Part shown: piece by piece, positions 61,401 through 64,000 of the stretch
How positions within the stretch are numbered: position 1 is the stretch's first letter
How the letters are laid out: every line of letters starts with the position of its first letter
Source: Anaeroglomus sp964630775
GTDB taxonomy: Bacteria > Planctomycetota > Phycisphaerae > Sedimentisphaerales > Anaerohalosphaeraceae
Direction: 5' to 3'
NCBI GenBank assembly: GCA_964630775.1
Contig: CAZVYY010000007.1
Location: 62,001 to 126,000 of the forward strand
DNA: 64,000 nt
Notes under the pieces: generated by a model
Database searches by the model: none
What the model saw: only the letters and a program-made list of their open reading frames with translations
Told to the model about the DNA's origin: nothing
Position numbers and translations under genes: made by a program

Positions 61401-63058
61401 TTGCCGGTATCCAGCCGCTTGTGCGTCCAGTCAAAATGGATACGGCCTCCTCGCATGGCGTCGGCGATATACCGATTGGCCAGTTCCCTCGAATCGGCTC
61501 CACAGGGTTGTTTTTCCGGCGACAATTCCGCGGGGTGATATGAACAGAACTGGTCTTTGGAGGCACACCCAAACAGAGACAGCGTAGTCTCATTGCAATC
61601 GATAAAGCTATCTTCATCAAGCAGCATGATGGCATCACCGGTTAAATTAAACAGCGAACGGTATTTCAGTTCCGACCGCTGAAGCTGATCTTCGTACTGT
61701 TTCCGTTCGGCGATAAAGCGTGCCTGCTGCAGATTCTGATAAGCACTTTTGGATAACTGGCTGGCCGTCGTAAACAGCGACCGGCAAATCTCTTCAAACC
61801 GCTGCCGCGACATGACCGGCACTTCACGAAAAGCCTCGAGGAAAGCCTTTTCATCCGCACCGATCCGGCGGGCATAAGCCAGCATCTGCTCTTCCGTCTG
61901 AGTCTCGTCACGCACCTGCCCAATCAGCCAGTTGGCAATATGACGCCCGCCCACGGTAATACTGGCACCGCCATCCCACAATCCGCCGCTCAGGCACGGC
62001 TGAACGATAGGACCGTCGGGATTATGCTTGCCAAGGCAGGCATCCGAATGCATGCAGTTTTTCAGGCCTTCTTCTGTTTTTCGGATGATCTCCTTGCATA
62101 ATCGGCAGAAATGGCTGGGACGCGTAATGGGCCTGCCGTCGGGATAGGTGATGACTGATGCCACACCGGCAGCCAAAGCAAAATCATCCTGTATCCGCTG
62201 GATTTCCTCGATGCTGAACAAATCTTCAAATGCAACGCTTTCTGAATTATCCGGCGGCTGGGTCAGCGCGGCAATTCGTCTTTCCAGCGAATGTTCCGCG
62301 TCTTTGCTGCGTTTAATATCAAGATAGACAATCAGTCCAATCAGACCCAGAAACAAAGCGCATACTCCTACAGCACCAGCCATCTGACGCCGAATATTGG
62401 CCTGCGCAGCGATCTTTGCCGTATCCAGCGGTATCCCCACCAGGTCAATGGAAACCTCGCCGACCGTACGTCCAAAGCCGGCGGTGTCCCCATAACGGGA
62501 CACCATACTGGCCGGCGCCTCGCTGGGCTGGCCATGACATCGCAGACAACTGCTTTCAAATCGCCGCGGCAGTGCGCGGACGTGATACGTCTTACCCTCA
62601 TGAATGAGCGTTCCGCTCCAGAGTTCCGCCTTGGGATTATCTCGAAAATAGCGGATGATTTCCGCTTCCTGCTCCGTTGCGATATTAGCCGGATTGCGGG
62701 GGTTGGTCGACGGAAATCGCAGCAGGTACTCGGGAAACTCTTTTCGCACACTGTCAAACACACTGCGGGCGACAAACGATGTGGACATGGCTTCGGCGAT
62801 AAACTCGTCCGAACCGACTCGCTTTTCCATCTCCGGGCGCACATGCTGGCCGATATATTTACGAATGGATGTATCGAATGCAGCTCCCAACCGGGCCTGC
62901 TGGTCGGACATTTCTTCAATATGCTGATTCGTCCAGTGCCGCGTCTGAAGCAGGACAATACCCAGAAAAGCAATCCCCAGCAGCGCCAGCATAGCCAGCA
63001 TGGCTGTCATTTGTTGCTGACGTCGTTTTGTTATGTCGGATGATGAGGATTGACTCAT
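58481..63058 (-). CDS. Hybrid histidine kinase with heme-type DUF3365 and PocR sensors, three PAS, two receivers and HPt
   Basis: 1525 residues from the ATG at 63056-63058 (AGGAC upstream). Membrane helix ~18-38; extracytoplasmic domain ~40-225 of the Tll0287/DUF3365 type with a c-type heme motif CLRCH (C171, C174, H175); second helix ~227-248. PocR-type domain ~275-435 rich in cysteines (FCRLCKEIIR, NCMHSDACLGKHN, CLSGGLWDGG). PAS domains near 462-580, 590-715 and 727-840. HisKA with H886 in NMSHEIRTPMNG. HATPase to ~1100 (GGTGLGLAISKQL). Receivers with D1176 (VITDMQMP) and D1319 (VLMDIQMP). HPt with H1469 (AAHSIKGAAAN). It should sense redox or a gas through heme plus a small ligand through PocR, and relay phosphate internally. 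No cognate regulator gene is adjacent. Confidence 0.92.
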   Translation of the reverse strand: MSQSSSSDITKRRQQQMTAMLAMLALLGIAFLGIVLLQTRHWTNQHIEEMSDQQARLGAAFDTSIRKYIGQHVRPEMEKRVGSDEFIAEAMSTSFVARSVFDSVRKEFPEYLLRFPSTNPRNPANIATEQEAEIIRYFRDNPKAELWSGTLIHEGKTYHVRALPRRFESSCLRCHGQPSEAPASMVSRYGDTAGFGRTVGEVSIDLVGIPLDTAKIAAQANIRRQMAGAVGVCALFLGLIGLIVYLDIKRSKDAEHSLERRIAALTQPPDNSESVAFEDLFSIEEIQRIQDDFALAAGVASVITYPDGRPITRPSHFCRLCKEIIRKTEEGLKNCMHSDACLGKHNPDGPIVQPCLSGGLWDGGASITVGGRHIANWLIGQVRDETQTEEQMLAYARRIGADEKAFLEAFREVPVMSRQRFEEICRSLFTTASQLSKSAYQNLQQARFIAERKQYEDQLQRSELKYRSLFNLTGDAIMLLDEDSFIDCNETTLSLFGCASKDQFCSYHPAELSPEKQPCGADSRELANRYIADAMRGGRIHFDWTHKRLDTGKEFSTEVHLSVFELEGKPVLQAVVRDITERKQVEQALRESERKLSSLMANMPGMSYQCRNDRNWTMNFVSEGCLELTGYEASELIHNAALSFNDVILPEYRERLWDKWQKVLANRERLTEEYCIRAKDGTIKWVWEQGHGVYDEDGRVIALEGFITDITARKQTEESLADETIRRRVLFEQSPDGIVVLDQEGKVYEANRQYAQMLGYTMEEIYQLHVWDWDAQWTRQELLQRVRNITITGNHFETRHRRKDGSVYDVEISSSVAVCSGQKLVFCLCRDISDRKRAETNLRNALAEAERLNRYLEEQTAYANTMAAMAESASIAKSEFLANMSHEIRTPMNGVIGMTGLLLDTELNDEQRQYAEIVRNCGESLLGLINDILDYSKIEANKLELESMDFDLRDVLEDFAGMIAVKAHEKGVEFVCAANPDVPSYVNGDPGRLRQILTNLAGNAIKFTEQGEVAVRVETVSRTGQQVMLRFLIHDTGIGIPADKIETLFEKFTQVDASTTRKYGGTGLGLAISKQLAEKMGGQIGVASKEGEGSRFWFTVQLGLKPEQDRPRNTCTKIQDKRILIVDDNATNREILAARLSAWGALAAESPGGPEALQKLDEAYRAGTPFEIVITDMQMPEMDGLMLGRAIRQDPRFNGLCLMMMSSLGRQENSSVLAELGFAASLTKPVRPSELYARLMTAITGIKNSGISRPHASSRTEPLTPGRSVRILLVEDNITNQQVAIGILKKMGLHADAAANGVEAIKALEFIPYDLVLMDIQMPEMDGLEAARRIRHPESTVLNRRIPIIAMTAHAMQGDRDKCLEAGMDDYITKPVTPRTLADKLALWLPCEDAVPETPLTQQTPAAQQPAVRQTPVYDRTGFLERLMGDEETAKVVLDIFLEDIPKQLDAVKAAMDACDPAALALAAHSIKGAAANIGGEALREAAAEIEQACKAGKPELAHQQFPELQQQFRRLKEAIEHPES

Positions 63059-63385
63059 CAAAATAGTCCTTTGTCTGCGGCATGTGTTATTGCCTTGCTT
63101 TGAAACATTCAGTGCTCCAAAACAACCATTTCTATCGCATTACCTTCATTTCCTGCATTCTTTATCGTCGAACAAAGGAAGGGACTTAGCTGTTTTTTTG
63201 TGGTCCCATAAAAAACCTGATGATATCGAATTACCGTTTGTCATATCCCCCAACATCCAGACTAGCTGAGCAGGTTTCGAATCAAGGTCCGAGAATAGAC
63301 CCTTACCCGCAGAGCGATAAACACGCCGGCAAAGGACAAAAATGCTTGACCATTCGGGATAAGGCTGATACTGTATGGGTCCATT
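63059..63385. other. Intergenic gap with a candidate promoter for the last gene
   Basis: 327 bases between the divergent kinase and the last gene. TTGACC (63347-63352), a 17-base spacer and TACTGT (63370-63375) form a weak promoter only 10 bases before the ATG at 63386. No gene or strong repeat is seen in the rest. Confidence 0.4.
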
Positions 63386-64000
63386 ATGGCATTGACCTAT
63401 GATATTTTACTGCGTGTGGTTGGCGGGCTGGCAGGCGTTTACCTGCTGCTGAGCCTGTTCAATGTCCACTGGCTGACCCGGCTTCGGACACTGGGAGCGA
63501 TTCTGGTTGGGCTGATTCTGGTCGGCTGGCTGGGCTGGCCGCTGGTTCGCCCTGCCGATCCCCTGGGGGCGATCTGTCTGGTCGATGGCATAGTCCCCCC
63601 ATTTAACGGGCTTTGGCTGTGTGCGCTGGGTTTTGCTGCCGGGTTTGCCGCTTACTGGACAGGCTATCCCAAAGGGCTTTTGACCGCCCCGCTGGCGGTT
63701 CCGGCCGGGATGTCGGCGTGGTGTTTCGCCACCGGCGACATGCGAACCCTGCTGATTACCAATTCCACCCTCGTTGAACGTCAGAAAGTGTATGCCGTAC
63801 TCGGCTGGGAGGGTTTATTCTGGCTTTTGCCGGTGATCGCAGGGCTGCTGGGAGTCCTTGCCGGGTGGGCTCTGCATAAAAGACAAATGCCTCAACTAAC
63901 CATCAGCAAGCTGTCCGACGAGGGCAAACCGTTGTACCTGCTCATCGCGGCTGTCGTATCGGTGGTCGTAGTGCAGATACTTATTTCCATCCTGGCTCAG
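63386..64000 (+). CDS. Polytopic membrane protein, 3' end outside window
   Basis: The frame from the ATG at 63386 stays open to the right edge (205 residues, no stop). Hydrophobic helices: about 10-28 (VVGGLAGVYLLLSLFNV), 34-52 (LGAILVGLILVGWLGWP), 74-90, 100-116, 145-165 and 186-204. The loops are short and contain GYPKG and TNSTLVERQK. I do not recognise the family. No ribosome-binding site precedes the ATG, and the candidate promoter is only 10 bases away, so the message may be leaderless. Confidence 0.7.
   Translation, partial: MALTYDILLRVVGGLAGVYLLLSLFNVHWLTRLRTLGAILVGLILVGWLGWPLVRPADPLGAICLVDGIVPPFNGLWLCALGFAAGFAAYWTGYPKGLLTAPLAVPAGMSAWCFATGDMRTLLITNSTLVERQKVYAVLGWEGLFWLLPVIAGLLGVLAGWALHKRQMPQLTISKLSDEGKPLYLLIAAVVSVVVVQILISILAQ

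Noticed and set aside
1..64000. CRISPR arrays, prophage, defence systems and secondary-metabolite clusters
   Set aside because: No regularly spaced repeats, cas, integrase, capsid, restriction or NRPS/PKS genes were seen on either strand.

Overview
The window looks like chromosome of an anaerobic or facultative planctomycete of the Phycisphaerae (Sedimentisphaerales-like) type. This is an inference from gene content. There are five secreted proteins with PEP-CTERM or VPAPG tails, two surface proteins ending in a half-dockerin (D-x-N-x-D-C) tail, an H-x9-DG pseudopilin, a sulfatase remnant, GH29/GH43/GH127 polysaccharide enzymes and a chlamydial Hc1-like histone. No taxonomic marker such as rRNA is present.

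Layout. 1-2.8 kb: end of a TPR-like gene, a seven-repeat surface beta-propeller, and a sulfatase cut by a truncated IS3-family element. 3-8 kb: a DegT aminotransferase, then purF-purM with a membrane protein. 8.1-11.2 kb: a tandem family of four paralogous PEP-CTERM proteins. 11.2-22.4 kb: mostly housekeeping (family-4 uracil-DNA glycosylase, a large PEP-synthase-like ATP-grasp protein, gdhA with a divergent LysR regulator, a tightly coupled LysR-HAD-LolA-flavodoxin string, an Ntn-hydrolase, a small histone, a FabZ-like dehydratase and a UvrC-like protein without a nuclease). 22.4-32.7 kb: a glycan-degradation cluster (GH43, GH127, two GH29, plus decayed GH29 and LamG-type genes), probably aimed at arabinose- and fucose-bearing polysaccharide. 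It carries no transporter or regulator. 32.8-38 kb: phosphofructokinase, then ppx-ppk1 (polyphosphate).

The glycan/polyphosphate block is flanked by the two non-overlapping halves of a decayed ISL3-type transposase in opposite orientation, which suggests an old inversion. 38.8-43 kb: tRNA-Glu, a ferredoxin, a TPR/HEAT protein, a YbaK-type deacylase and ComF. 43.1-46.1 kb: the most interesting locus. A cobalamin riboswitch with an intrinsic terminator lies upstream of a secreted PEP-CTERM protein that may resemble the transcobalamin C-terminal (DUF4430) fold, followed by a half-dockerin surface protein and a pseudopilin coupled to it by an ATGA overlap. No known B12 gene is present. 46.4-50 kb: RNase D, a 3D-domain protein, a ferritin-like protein and a membrane protein.

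50-55.4 kb: a FliA/WhiG-type sigma factor, then an NtrC-type regulator and its PAS histidine kinase, opposite a near-perfect sigma-54 promoter driving a PilZ protein and a lipoprotein. 55.5-58.3 kb: a ferredoxin and convergent proline-metabolism genes (P5C dehydrogenase and proC) sharing one bidirectional terminator. 58.5-63 kb: a 1525-residue hybrid histidine kinase with heme (CxxCH) and PocR sensor domains. The window ends inside a membrane-protein gene. A dispersed repeat of about 90-165 bp occurs three times (23.1, 44.8 and 49.1 kb).
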